Origin: a virus
DNA: 46,229 bases
Virus record (IMG/VR): IMGVR_UViG_3300032293_000850
Span: 1 to 46,229 of that record
Strand: one strand, 5' to 3'
The notes beneath the pieces were generated by a model, which was not told where the DNA came from, searched no databases, and saw nothing but the letters and a program-made list of their open reading frames with translations. The position numbers and the translations under genes were made by a program. How positions within the stretch are numbered: position 1 is the first letter of the stretch; each line of letters begins with the position of its first letter. This document shows positions 30,909 through 39,585 of the stretch, in pieces.

Positions 30909-31044
30909 AGATAAAAAGACATTAGCAGACCTGTTACAAAATGCTAATGAGAATTACGGACTGTATTATGAGTTACAGGATAGATATAATGCATGGCAGT
31001 TATGGTATAAACAACAGAAACAAATATTTGATAGTGTAAAATGA
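30751..31044 (+). CDS. Probable outer-membrane spanin lipoprotein (Rz1-like), nested
   Basis: A protein of 97 aa starting inside the Rz-like gene in a different frame, behind AAGGTGA. A signal sequence with a hydrophobic core (LLILSVSCLMTLG) leads to Cys24, a loose lipobox (TLGC; position -3 is not the usual Leu). Proline-rich residues follow (about 28-50), typical of Rz1. It extends well past the end of the Rz-like frame. Together the two would bridge and fuse inner and outer membranes at lysis. Confidence 0.6.
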   Translation: MLGILKQREKLLILSVSCLMTLGCSTTVPLSQKFPEVPQVLMEPAPALKPLSEDKKTLADLLQNANENYGLYYELQDRYNAWQLWYKQQKQIFDSVK

Positions 31045-31475
31045 AAAAACTACTACTTGTATTACTTGCAATGCCAATGTTGGTGATGGCACAAAAAACT
31101 CCGCAAGGTGTAACCTATGATGCACAGATTGTCCGCATGATTGATGGCGATACTGTGGTCATAGCGGCTCCCTTTTTACCAGCACCACTTAAACCCGAAC
31201 TTGCCGTTAGAATATTCGGTGTGGATACTCCAGAAAAAGGACACAGAGCTCAATGTCCTTCCGAAGATACCCGTGGCAAGGCCGCTACTGAATTTACAAA
31301 AGCCGCCATTGCAAAATCTACCAAGCGTCAAGTTGTGTTGTATAGCTGGGATAAATTTGGTGGCCGTGTCTTAGGTGACATCATTTTAGATGGACAATCA
31401 TTACGCACAGGTCTAATTCAAAATGGTTTTGCTCGTGAATACTTTGGTGATGCAAAGCAATCATGGTGTAATTAA
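31041..31475 (+). CDS. Secreted thermonuclease (staphylococcal nuclease family)
   Basis: A protein of 144 aa with a signal peptide (about residues 1-17, ending MVMA). The SNase core is visible: RMIDGDTVVI (metal Asp), VRIFGVDTPEKGH (Arg, Asp and Glu of the active site) and FGGRVLGD (second catalytic Arg). It should act in the periplasm or outside the cell on DNA or RNA. It is common in T4-like cyanophages. Overlaps on both sides (ATGA before, TAATG after) tie it to the lysis genes. Confidence 0.9.
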   Translation: MKKLLLVLLAMPMLVMAQKTPQGVTYDAQIVRMIDGDTVVIAAPFLPAPLKPELAVRIFGVDTPEKGHRAQCPSEDTRGKAATEFTKAAIAKSTKRQVVLYSWDKFGGRVLGDIILDGQSLRTGLIQNGFAREYFGDAKQSWCN

Positions 31476-31879
31476 TGAAAAAATTAATACCATTGGCCTT
31501 TGTTGTATTGTTAAGTGGTTGTACTTTATTTGATGCCTACTTTATGGCCAAGTATGACACTAACGAATACTTCATTGTTAATGATATTAAAACAAAAGCA
31601 CAAGTTGCCGAAGAAAATTGTGGCAATCAATTATTAGTTGTTGCACAGGTAAATGATTTGTATATTAAAACTTTAGAATTTAAGAATTTTACATCTCATA
31701 TACCAAGAAATAAAGATACGGATAATATGTCAACCAAGTTATTGACATTGACAAAAGATACAAGAGATTATTTTAACAAAGCAGAAAAGATTTCACCAAT
31801 TTTTTGTAAAGCAAAACTACAACAGATTGTTAAATCAGCTGATACAATTCAACATGTACTAGGGAGCAAACCAAGATGA
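31475..31879 (+). CDS. Small lipoprotein of unknown function
   Basis: A protein of 134 aa with a lipoprotein signal (LIPLAFVVLLSGC, Cys16). The mature part is soluble, with one Cys pair (EENCGNQ and FCKAK) and helical heptads. Its lysis-island position suggests a periplasmic or outer-membrane role, such as a spanin accessory or superinfection factor. Not recognised. Confidence 0.7.
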   Translation: MKKLIPLAFVVLLSGCTLFDAYFMAKYDTNEYFIVNDIKTKAQVAEENCGNQLLVVAQVNDLYIKTLEFKNFTSHIPRNKDTDNMSTKLLTLTKDTRDYFNKAEKISPIFCKAKLQQIVKSADTIQHVLGSKPR

Positions 31880-32082
31880 CACCAGAACAATTAAATGCTT
31901 ACATCATTGAATACAATAAAATGTTGGCCGATGGATTAGTTAGTAAAGAAGAATATGTCGAATTGCTGAAAGGCATTAATATTATGGAAGGTATTGCTGA
32001 CGATGCTGAAGGATTGGCATTAAAAGAGCAATTAAATTTAATCATCAACGCTGCTATTAGTGCAGCTTCTTTAATGGCATAG
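31876..32082 (+). CDS. Small helical protein of unknown function
   Basis: A protein of 68 aa starting in an ATGA overlap with the lipoprotein gene. It is acidic and helical (EQLNAYIIEYNKMLADG, SKEEYVELLKGI), ending in a hydrophobic NLIINAAISAASLMA. It is like short conserved proteins in cyanophage-type lysis regions. No function is recognised. Confidence 0.65.
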   Translation: MTPEQLNAYIIEYNKMLADGLVSKEEYVELLKGINIMEGIADDAEGLALKEQLNLIINAAISAASLMA

Positions 32083-32094
32083 GGGGAATAAAAA

Positions 32095-32208
32095 ATGGTA
32101 GATACACTTTTTTGGGTTTTAGTTGGCGCATTTGTAGGTTGGCATTTTCCAGAACCTTTTTGGGCTAAAGCAATTAAAGCTAAAATTTTAGGAATGATCA
32201 AGAAATAA
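32095..32208 (+). CDS. 37-residue membrane peptide
   Basis: This short gene has a strong ribosome site (AGGGGG) before the ATG at 32095, and its stop overlaps the endolysin start (TAATG). The product MVDTLFWVLVGAFVGWHF starts with a single membrane segment and ends in a basic tail (KAIKAKILGMIKK). Its place directly before the endolysin suggests a holin- or antiholin-like role, which is inference. Confidence 0.65.
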   Translation: MVDTLFWVLVGAFVGWHFPEPFWAKAIKAKILGMIKK

Positions 32209-32834
32209 TGGAACTGACAAAAGATCAACTGAAGCAATTGCTTCCAAAGAATCCATACATTGACCAATGGCACAATGCATTGTCACAATTGTTACCCGAT
32301 TATGGTATCAATACACCTCAACGCATTGCTGCCTTCATAGCACAATGCGCTCACGAATCCGGTAATTTTGTATTTCTCAAAGAGAATTTAAATTATCGTG
32401 CGCCGACTTTGCGTAAACTCTTTGCCAAGTATTTTCCAACAGATGAATTGGCCAATGAGTATGCAAACAAACCAAATAAACAAGAAGCAATTGCAAATCG
32501 TATCTATGCTAATCGTATGGGTAATGGTGATGAAGCTTCTGGTGATGGTTTCAGATATTGTGGTCGTGGCCTAATTCAATTGACAGGTAAAGAGAACTAT
32601 TCTTGGTTTGCTGCTTCAATTGAAGTATCTGTTGAAGAAGCATCCGAATATTTACAAACTTTTGAAGGTGCTGCTCAATCTGCTTGCTGGTTCTGGGAAA
32701 CAAACAACCTAAATCAATGGGCTGACAAAGGCGACATATTAACATTAACAAAGCGTATCAATGGTGGTACCATTGGCCTTGAAGATAGAATCAAACATTA
32801 TGAACACGCACTTCATGTATTAGGAGTCCATTAA
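32208..32834 (+). CDS. GH19-type endolysin
   Basis: A protein of 208 aa of the chitinase-19 fold used by phage lysozymes. The catalytic acid is E50 in QCAHESGNF, with E59 in KENLNY as second carboxylate. Further family blocks are YCGRGLIQLTGKENY and the C-terminal TKRINGG..GLEDR. No signal peptide, so release needs a holin or other pore. It cleaves the glycan strands of peptidoglycan. Confidence 0.92.
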   Translation: MELTKDQLKQLLPKNPYIDQWHNALSQLLPDYGINTPQRIAAFIAQCAHESGNFVFLKENLNYRAPTLRKLFAKYFPTDELANEYANKPNKQEAIANRIYANRMGNGDEASGDGFRYCGRGLIQLTGKENYSWFAASIEVSVEEASEYLQTFEGAAQSACWFWETNNLNQWADKGDILTLTKRINGGTIGLEDRIKHYEHALHVLGVH

Positions 32835-33106
32835 TGAATGACAAGAAGTTATTAAAGTGGATTTTGTTTATATTATTATTGCCTTTAACATTGGCTTATT
32901 TTAGTGGTGATAGATTTCGATATCCATGCCAAGATCCAGCAAATTGGGACAAAGATATATGTAAATTACCATGGTGTGATGTAACTAGAACTTGTCCGGA
33001 ACATATTTTTAAAGGTCAAAATGATCCAAGAGTTGGTCTTGCTGGAGATAAGTCACTCACACAAAAAACACCAACACCAACAGTAACCGGAGCGAATTGC
33101 AAATGA
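32834..33106 (+). CDS. Membrane-anchored small Cys-containing protein
   Basis: A protein of 90 aa. The N-terminal hydrophobic segment (about residues 6-22) is a signal anchor. The rest has paired Cys (YPCQDP, DICKLPWCDVTRTCPEH), suggesting a periplasmic disulfide-stabilised domain, then a Thr/Pro-rich tail. It is linked by TAATG and ATGA overlaps to its neighbours. Function unknown. Confidence 0.65.
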   Translation: MNDKKLLKWILFILLLPLTLAYFSGDRFRYPCQDPANWDKDICKLPWCDVTRTCPEHIFKGQNDPRVGLAGDKSLTQKTPTPTVTGANCK

Positions 33107-33621
33107 ATTTATTTAACAAAGAAACAAAACAACCAGAAACAGATTTTATGTATACAGAAGAGCAGTTAATGGCTCGTCTGAAGTTTTTCATTGGTATTTG
33201 TTTGACACTCACATTGTTTGGTATTGTATTCGTTGTGTTGTATTCTTTAATTTTCGTAACACAACCACTCAATGCTATTTCTCCAATCGACCAAAAGTTC
33301 TTTGAGTTGATTGTACCTATCGCCACATTTTTGACTGGTACATTGTCAGGTATCATGTTGGCTGGTGGTGATAAGGATGCACAAAAAAGAGCATTAGAAT
33401 TGGCTAATAGACCAACAACAGTATCGCCTGCACCAACCACACCATCTACACCAAGTTCATCAACAAGCTTTGGTGGAAATACATCACAGTTTACTGGTTC
33501 GTTTGGTGGCCACACAAATCAATTTACCGCAACACCAACAGCATCACCATTTACACCGGGAGTTGTAACGGGATTTGGTGGTAAACCAGCACCTGTTCAA
33601 CCACCTCAACCGGAGTTATAA
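33103..33621 (+). CDS. Two-segment membrane protein, holin candidate
   Basis: A protein of 172 aa from the ATG at 33103, overlapping the previous stop (ATGA). Two membrane segments (about residues 27-52 and 66-88) are followed by a long Pro/Thr/Ser/Gly-rich tail with repeated FGG motifs (SFGGNTSQF, SFGGHTNQF, GFGGKPAP). The topology fits a holin-type or other lysis-timing membrane protein, but the long disordered tail is atypical. Confidence 0.6.
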   Translation: MNLFNKETKQPETDFMYTEEQLMARLKFFIGICLTLTLFGIVFVVLYSLIFVTQPLNAISPIDQKFFELIVPIATFLTGTLSGIMLAGGDKDAQKRALELANRPTTVSPAPTTPSTPSSSTSFGGNTSQFTGSFGGHTNQFTATPTASPFTPGVVTGFGGKPAPVQPPQPEL

Positions 33622-33622
33622 A

Positions 33623-33844
33623 ATGAATTGGTTAAACAGTATGTTATCCGATGGAACAGATAGTTCTGTCAGTAGCAAAAGAGTTATAACATTTATGTCA
33701 TTTTTAATATGTGGGTTTGCACTTGTTGCCGACATATTTGGTTACAAAGTAACACCAGTATTATTCGAATCAATGATATATCTTGTAATTGCAGGATTAG
33801 GTTTTACTGCTTCAGAAAAATTTGCCAAAAAGGAAGAAAAATGA
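33623..33844 (+). CDS. Small two-segment membrane protein, holin candidate
   Basis: A protein of 73 aa from the ATG 1 nt after the previous stop. Two membrane segments (about 21-40 and 46-64) separated by a short loop and a basic tail (KFAKKEEK) give a small holin-like topology. It sits in the lysis island. The start is chosen because the upstream in-frame ATG lies inside the previous gene. Confidence 0.65.
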   Translation: MNWLNSMLSDGTDSSVSSKRVITFMSFLICGFALVADIFGYKVTPVLFESMIYLVIAGLGFTASEKFAKKEEK

Positions 33845-34032
33845 AAAAGTTTTTAATTGCACTTAATCTTGTAGCTTGGTCTCTTATTGGTTATCAGGTT
33901 GCTTACGCAGCTGAAACCAAAAAATCTTGTATTATAACCAAAGATGCAAAAACTGGTAAAGAAAAAGAAGTTTGTAAAGAAATCAAAGTGCATAAGAAAT
34001 TAGAAGGCACAAAAGTACCAGAGAAAAAATAA
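33841..34032 (+). CDS. Small secreted Lys-rich protein
   Basis: A protein of 63 aa from the ATG at 33841 (ATGA overlap). A signal peptide (MKKFLIALNLVAWSLIGYQVAYA) was read, with likely cleavage after AYA; the mature 40 residues are Lys-rich with two Cys (SCIITKD, VCKEIKV) that may form a disulfide. Likely periplasmic. Unknown role. Confidence 0.65.
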   Translation: MKKFLIALNLVAWSLIGYQVAYAAETKKSCIITKDAKTGKEKEVCKEIKVHKKLEGTKVPEKK

Positions 34033-34451
34033 TGGCAGATGATTTATCCGAGATTAAGGTTGATGTTGGTGTTTTAAAGACGCAAGTATTGACTTTATCT
34101 GCTTTATGTAATAAAATGGATCAAGTTATAGAAAAACTTGTGGACCAACACGACCGACATATTTCTGGTGTGTATAGTAACATTGACAAAAGAAGATTAG
34201 AAACCGAGGACGATATCAAAGAAATTCACGAAAGAATAGACACCGTTTTGGACAAAATGGAAAAGTCTAACGAAAAAATTATGGAAGAATTCAAATCTTT
34301 ACGCAAAGACATGGCAGACCATAATCTAAAAGAAAAAGAGGCATTAGACCAATTACTTAAATGGAAGTGGATGGTTGCCGGTGGTATTGTTGCTCTTTCA
34401 TGGTTGATTTCTCACTTTAATCCTGATACAATTATAAGTCTACTTAAATAG
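34032..34451 (+). CDS. Coiled-coil protein with C-terminal membrane anchor
   Basis: A protein of 139 aa. Almost the whole length is charged coiled coil (about residues 5-110), ending in one membrane segment (about 113-130, WMVAGGIVALSWLISHF). This tail-anchored layout is the mirror of an i-spanin and could be a lysis or envelope factor. It starts in a TAATG overlap and ends the lysis island. Confidence 0.65.
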   Translation: MADDLSEIKVDVGVLKTQVLTLSALCNKMDQVIEKLVDQHDRHISGVYSNIDKRRLETEDDIKEIHERIDTVLDKMEKSNEKIMEEFKSLRKDMADHNLKEKEALDQLLKWKWMVAGGIVALSWLISHFNPDTIISLLK

Positions 34452-34475
34452 TCATATAACTGAATTGAATATATC

Positions 34476-35489
34476 ATGAGTGTCTTTATTGACAGAACTT
34501 TCCTACTCCGCATTTCACCAAAACTACAAAGGTTTTCTCAAAAGAAAGACGACCTTTATAATTTTCGGTGTCCCTTGTGTGGAGATTCTCAAAAGAATAA
34601 AACAAAATGTCGTGGCTACGTTTTTCGCAAGAAGAATGACTACTTCTATATGTGCCATAACTGTGGCGCATCCTGTTCTTTTTATAACTTTTTAGATAGA
34701 GTTGACCCTACACTCATTAAAGAATATTCACTTGAAAGATATAAAAATGGAGATAACAACAAATCCAACCACAGCGAACCAAATTTCAAGGAGTATAAGT
34801 CGCCAGCGCCCATCTTCAAAAAGGCCTTGGAACTTCCTACAATTGACTCATTACCAAAGGCGCATTTTGCTAAGAACTATGTTCAGCAAAGAAGGATTCC
34901 GGAGACCTTTTACTCGCAACTATACTTTGCGGAAGATTTCGCAGCCTTCGTACAAGGTCTTGGGATTGAAAAAGACGGACTTCACAAAAATGACCAACGC
35001 CTCGTTATTCCGTTCTACGATAAAGAAAAGAACCTTGTTGCAATACAGGGGAGAGCGTTAGGAGAATCTAAACTCCGATACATCACAATCAAACTACATG
35101 ATGACAACCATAAAGTCTTTGGTGCTGATAGGATAGACGAGGACAAGACGATATATGTAGTGGAAGGTCCTATTGACAGCATGTTCTTAGACAACGCTGT
35201 GGCTACTGCTGATAGTAACTTGGAATCCATCACCTCTATATACGACAAGAGTAAAGTGGTGTTAGTATTTGATAATGAACCACGCAATAAAGAAATCATT
35301 AAAAAAATTGATGATGCGATAGAAAAACATTATCATGTAGTGATTTGGCCAGAAATGATTGAATCTAAAGACATTAACGATATGATACTGGATGGATTCT
35401 CACCAGATGAAATTCAAGACATTATAAGTAAATACACATTCGTTAATTTGAGAGCAAAAGCAGAACTTGTGAATTGGAAGAAAGTATAA
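34476..35489 (+). CDS. 61: DNA primase gp61
   Basis: A protein of 337 aa (T4 gp61 is 342). An N-terminal zinc-binding module (CPLCGDS, C32/C35; CHNCGAS, C60/C63) is followed by a Toprim-type catalytic domain with VVEGPIDSMFLD and VVLVFDNEPRNK. It makes RNA primers for lagging-strand synthesis with the gp41 helicase, which lies 22 kb upstream here. Confidence 0.9.
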   Translation: MSVFIDRTFLLRISPKLQRFSQKKDDLYNFRCPLCGDSQKNKTKCRGYVFRKKNDYFYMCHNCGASCSFYNFLDRVDPTLIKEYSLERYKNGDNNKSNHSEPNFKEYKSPAPIFKKALELPTIDSLPKAHFAKNYVQQRRIPETFYSQLYFAEDFAAFVQGLGIEKDGLHKNDQRLVIPFYDKEKNLVAIQGRALGESKLRYITIKLHDDNHKVFGADRIDEDKTIYVVEGPIDSMFLDNAVATADSNLESITSIYDKSKVVLVFDNEPRNKEIIKKIDDAIEKHYHVVIWPEMIESKDINDMILDGFSPDEIQDIISKYTFVNLRAKAELVNWKKV

Positions 35490-35493
35490 AATT

Positions 35494-36141
35494 ATGAAAG
35501 TAGAATTATTATCATACACACAGCCGGCTCAACACTTTGCTGAAAACTTGACCGAACTTATTGCCTTCTGTGCAAGGGTTTCAAATCCAAGTAATCAAGC
35601 AAACCATGAAACAAGTGAGAAGTTAATTCGATATCTTATTAAACACCAACATTGGTCGCCACTTGAAATGGTGAGTATATGTTTGGAGATTGAAACAACT
35701 CGTGACATTGCAAGACAAATATTGCGGCACCGTTCTTTTTCATTCCAAGAGTTCTCCCAAAGATATGCCGTGGCTGATTTGGGTTTTGAATTTAAAGAAG
35801 CTCGGTTACAAGATGAAAAAAATCGGCAAAATAGTATTGAAACGAAAGATGTTGGTTTGCAATTGAATTGGGAAACACAACAAGATTATGTAATTGTGGC
35901 TGCTGAAAGAGCCTATCGTTGGGCATTAGAACACGGTATTGCAAAAGAACAAGCTCGTGCGGTTTTACCTGAAGGCATTACAGTATCAAGGTTGTATATG
36001 AATGGAACTCTACGATCATGGGTTCACTATATACAGCTTCGTAGTGGAGTAGAAACACAAAAGGAACATCGAGAAATTGCTTTAGCTTGCGTTGATGCAA
36101 TCGAACCAATTTTTCCAATGATTAAAGAATTCGTCAAATAA
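35494..36141 (+). CDS. thyX: Flavin-dependent thymidylate synthase
   Basis: A protein of 215 aa, typical ThyX length. The signature RHRxxSxxxxSQRY is complete (R78-H-R80, S83, S88-Q-R90-Y91). It makes dTMP from dUMP using FAD and methylene-tetrahydrofolate. It sits directly before nrdA, so nucleotide supply genes are grouped. T4 itself uses the unrelated ThyA-type enzyme. Confidence 0.95.
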   Translation: MKVELLSYTQPAQHFAENLTELIAFCARVSNPSNQANHETSEKLIRYLIKHQHWSPLEMVSICLEIETTRDIARQILRHRSFSFQEFSQRYAVADLGFEFKEARLQDEKNRQNSIETKDVGLQLNWETQQDYVIVAAERAYRWALEHGIAKEQARAVLPEGITVSRLYMNGTLRSWVHYIQLRSGVETQKEHREIALACVDAIEPIFPMIKEFVK

Positions 36142-36162
36142 AAATAACAATGAGGCAAGTAT

Positions 36163-37953
36163 ATGGAATACCTAGGCATTAATATAGATTTAGAACGAGA
36201 TAAACTTTTTGATGAATTAGGAATTAAACGATTACAAGAATCGTACATGAAAGAAGATGAAACATCACCACAACATAGATTTGCATTTGTATCAAAATCG
36301 TTTGGAAGTAATCAAGATCATGCACAAAGACTATACGAATACAGCAGTAAACATTGGCTCAGTTATTCTACTCCCATTCTCTCTTTTGGTCGTTCTAAGC
36401 GTGGCATGCCTATATCATGTTTCCTTAATTACATTGAAGATACTGCGGAGGGTTTAGTTGATAATCTTAGTGAAACAAATTGGCTTAGTATGCTTGGCGG
36501 CGGCGTTGGTATTGGCTTTGGTATTAGGTCTGCTGATGATAAGTCGACTGGTGTTATGCCCCACCTCAAAATATATGACGCATCTTCGTTGGCTTATAGA
36601 CAAGGTCGCACACGCCGTGGTTCTTATGCTGCTTATCTCAATATTTCCCATCCTGATATTATTCCATTTTTAGAAATGAGGAAGCCAACTGGTGATCCTA
36701 ACCAGCGATGTTTGAATCTACACCACGGTATTAATATTACAGATGACTTCATGTATCTTATCGAACAATCTATGTTAGATCCAGAATTCGATGATTCATG
36801 GAATTTAATTGATCCTGCCTCAAATGAAATTAGAGAAACTGTATCCGCAAAGATGTTATGGCAAATGATCCTAGAATTGCGTATGCATACTGGTGAACCT
36901 TACATTCATTTTATCGATACAAGCAATAATCAATTGCCACAATGGTTAAAGGATAAAGGATTAAAAGTACACCAATCGAACTTGTGTTCTGAAATTATTC
37001 TGCCTACGAATGAAGAAAGAACAGCTGTGTGTTGTTTATCTTCTTTGAATTTAGAAACTTACGATGAATGGAAAAATGATGAACTATTTTTTAAAGACGT
37101 TGCTGAAATGCTCGATAACGTGCTTAATTACTTTATTGATAACGCTCCTGATGCTATCTCTCGTGCCAGATACTCCGCTCAGCGAGAGCGTTCTATTGGC
37201 ATTGGTGCTCTCGGGTTTCATGCTTATCTACAGCGTAACGGAATCGCTTTTGAGGGTGTTATGGCGAAAGTGGCCAATAACAGAATCTTTAAATCAATCC
37301 GAGAGGGATTAAATGCCGCCAACATTCAGCTGGGAACAGAGAGAGGTGAAGCACCCGATGCGAAAGGTACTGGTTTCAGGTTTAGTCATCTTATGGCTAT
37401 TGCTCCTAATGCTTCTTCCTCTATCATCATGGGAAACACTTCTCCTTCAATTGAACCCTACCGTGCAAATGCATATAGACAAGATACTTTATCCGGTTCT
37501 TTCTTAAATAAGAACAAGTGGTTGGATGCCGTTATCACACAAGTTTCAAATGAAAAACCTAAAGAATGGTATGATGATGTTTGGTCATCTATTATTGCTA
37601 ATGATGGTTCAGTTCAACATTTGGATTGGATGTCAGAACATGATAAAGATGTATTCAAAACATCCATGGAGATCGACCAAAGGTGGGTGATTGAATTGGC
37701 TGGCGACAGACAACAATATATTGATCAAGCTCAATCATTGAATTTATTCTTTAGACCTGATGCACACATCAAATATATTCACGCTATTCATTTTATGGCA
37801 TGGAAAAAAGGATTGAAAACACTTTACTACTGCCGTTCTGAAAAGATTGGTAAAGCAGATAAAGTATCCAAGAAGATTGAACGCAATGTTATCAAAGAGC
37901 TAGACATGACACAAATTGCTCAAGGTAACGATTGTATTGCTTGCGAAGGTTAA
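36163..37953 (+). CDS. nrdA: Class I ribonucleotide reductase large subunit
   Basis: A protein of 596 aa, clearly shorter than E. coli or T4 NrdA (about 750). Active-site residues are present: N273, C275 and E277 (NLCSEI), C86 (PISCFL) and C290/C291 (AVCCLSSLNLE) for the reducible pair, and a C-terminal redox pair C591/C594 (CIACEG). C86 stands where E. coli has C225, so about 140 N-terminal residues including the ATP-cone overall-activity domain are missing. The enzyme should therefore not be shut off by dATP through that domain. It reduces NDPs with NrdB encoded downstream. Confidence 0.96.
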   Translation: MEYLGINIDLERDKLFDELGIKRLQESYMKEDETSPQHRFAFVSKSFGSNQDHAQRLYEYSSKHWLSYSTPILSFGRSKRGMPISCFLNYIEDTAEGLVDNLSETNWLSMLGGGVGIGFGIRSADDKSTGVMPHLKIYDASSLAYRQGRTRRGSYAAYLNISHPDIIPFLEMRKPTGDPNQRCLNLHHGINITDDFMYLIEQSMLDPEFDDSWNLIDPASNEIRETVSAKMLWQMILELRMHTGEPYIHFIDTSNNQLPQWLKDKGLKVHQSNLCSEIILPTNEERTAVCCLSSLNLETYDEWKNDELFFKDVAEMLDNVLNYFIDNAPDAISRARYSAQRERSIGIGALGFHAYLQRNGIAFEGVMAKVANNRIFKSIREGLNAANIQLGTERGEAPDAKGTGFRFSHLMAIAPNASSSIIMGNTSPSIEPYRANAYRQDTLSGSFLNKNKWLDAVITQVSNEKPKEWYDDVWSSIIANDGSVQHLDWMSEHDKDVFKTSMEIDQRWVIELAGDRQQYIDQAQSLNLFFRPDAHIKYIHAIHFMAWKKGLKTLYYCRSEKIGKADKVSKKIERNVIKELDMTQIAQGNDCIACEG

Positions 37954-37954
37954 T

Positions 37955-38593
37955 GTGTCACACATAATTGCTAACTTACCACCAGTAAAGTGTTTTATTC
38001 GTAAAGAGTTTCTCTATGACTTTGAAAAAGGTCACGGAGAACTTGAACCTTGCTGGTGGGTGAGTATTAAATCATTAAGAGGTCAAGCATTTCGTATTGA
38101 ATCATATTTAAATCACTATGGCGCACTATACGATAAACTTCCTCTACATGCTTATTGTTGGAAACCAATTGAAGGTGAACCTTTACCATTAGATTATCTG
38201 CAACTTTGGGATTGTCTTTCTTATGATATTACAGTAATAAAAAAAGCACAGTTACAATCAATGAAGTGCAAAATTAAATTAAAAAGTGGTGGTTGGGCTT
38301 ATGGTGAATATATGTTTACTGTGGACTCAGCACATCCCGACTTCAACACTTTAGATACTGGTTTTTCTGAAGATGTAGAAGATCATAAGTCTTATAATTT
38401 TATTAAGTTGGATAACGGACAATTTGCCGCTCAGCCCAACAATCGAATGATAGTATTAGAACCTAGCAGTAACCCAAAAGAATTAAAAATACCAGACTTC
38501 AAGGTAGCAACTAAGCGTTGGTCAGTTGAAACCGATCCTAAGTGGGCTCTTGGAGATACAAACACAGTTATGTACGAAAGAAAAGAAAAATGA
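37955..38593 (+). CDS. Conserved phage protein between nrdA and nrdB
   Basis: A protein of 212 aa if it starts at the GTG at 37955, 1 nt after the nrdA stop. The upstream in-frame ATG (37916) lies inside nrdA, and an ATG at 37953 in another frame stops after four codons. The conserved-looking start is SHIIANLPPVKCFIRKEFL, followed by SLRGQAFRIESYL, DYLQLWDCLSYD and GEYMFTVD. Such a protein lies beside nrd genes in many aquatic T4-like phages; its function is unknown. Confidence 0.7.
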   Translation: MSHIIANLPPVKCFIRKEFLYDFEKGHGELEPCWWVSIKSLRGQAFRIESYLNHYGALYDKLPLHAYCWKPIEGEPLPLDYLQLWDCLSYDITVIKKAQLQSMKCKIKLKSGGWAYGEYMFTVDSAHPDFNTLDTGFSEDVEDHKSYNFIKLDNGQFAAQPNNRMIVLEPSSNPKELKIPDFKVATKRWSVETDPKWALGDTNTVMYERKEK

Positions 38594-39576
38594 TTAAGAA
38601 AATAGAATCGAGGATGACCGATGAACGGACATATTTTAAACCTTTTAATTATGCTTGGGCTTATGATGCATGGCTTAAGCATGAGCAATCTCATTGGTTA
38701 CACACCGAAGTTCCAATGTTGGAAGATGTCAAAGATTGGAAAAAGAAACTTACCAAAGAAGAAAAACAATTTCTCACACACATCTTCCGATTCTTTACTC
38801 AAGGAGACATTGACGTTGCTGGTGGTTATGTTAATAATTATCTTCCTTATTTCCCACAACCAGAAATTAGGATGATGTTGTTGGGGTTCGCTGCAAGAGA
38901 AGCGTTACACATTGCTGCATATTCACACCTAATCGAAACCTTAGGTCTTCCAGACACAACCTACAACGAGTTTATGGCCTATGCTGAGATGAAAGAGAAA
39001 CACGACTATGTTATGAACATCTCTGGTCAAAATACCACGAAAGAAAATACTGCTACACATATTGCTGTATTCTCCGCATTTACTGAAGGTATGCAATTAT
39101 TCTCATCATTCATTATGTTACTTAACTTCCCACGACACGGTAAGATGAAGGGTATGGGTCAAATCGTAACTTGGTCAATCGTTGATGAAACACAACACAC
39201 CGAAAATATGGTCAAATTGTTTAGAACATACATTCAAGAAAACAATGAGATTTGGAATGATGAACTAAAAGGTCGTCTATATACAATTGCTGAACGCATG
39301 GTAGAATTAGAAGATAAATTCATTGATCTAGCTTTTGCTATGGGTGCAATGGAAGATTTATCCGCTGAAGATGTTAAAAAGTATATTCGTTATATTGCAG
39401 ACCGCCGACTGATTTCTTTAGGACTCAAAGGTGTGTTCAAAGTGAAAAGAAATCCTCTACCGTGGGTGGAAGAAATGATCAACGCACCAACACACACCAA
39501 TTTCTTTGAGAATAGAGCAACCGATTATGCAAAAGGTTCTTTATCTGGAGATTGGGGTGATGTGTGGGCTCATTAA
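38590..39576 (+). CDS. nrdB: Class I ribonucleotide reductase small subunit
   Basis: A protein of 328 aa from the ATG at 38590, overlapping the previous stop (ATGA). The di-metal site is visible in REALHIAAYSHL (Glu-x-x-His) and DETQHTEN (Glu-x-x-His), with the radical-type Tyr in the position following EALHIAAY. Other R2 blocks are QGDIDVAGGYVNNYLP and FTEGMQLFSSF. It provides the tyrosyl radical for NrdA. Confidence 0.95.
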   Translation: MIKKIESRMTDERTYFKPFNYAWAYDAWLKHEQSHWLHTEVPMLEDVKDWKKKLTKEEKQFLTHIFRFFTQGDIDVAGGYVNNYLPYFPQPEIRMMLLGFAAREALHIAAYSHLIETLGLPDTTYNEFMAYAEMKEKHDYVMNISGQNTTKENTATHIAVFSAFTEGMQLFSSFIMLLNFPRHGKMKGMGQIVTWSIVDETQHTENMVKLFRTYIQENNEIWNDELKGRLYTIAERMVELEDKFIDLAFAMGAMEDLSAEDVKKYIRYIADRRLISLGLKGVFKVKRNPLPWVEEMINAPTHTNFFENRATDYAKGSLSGDWGDVWAH

Positions 39577-39585
39577 GGAATCTGT

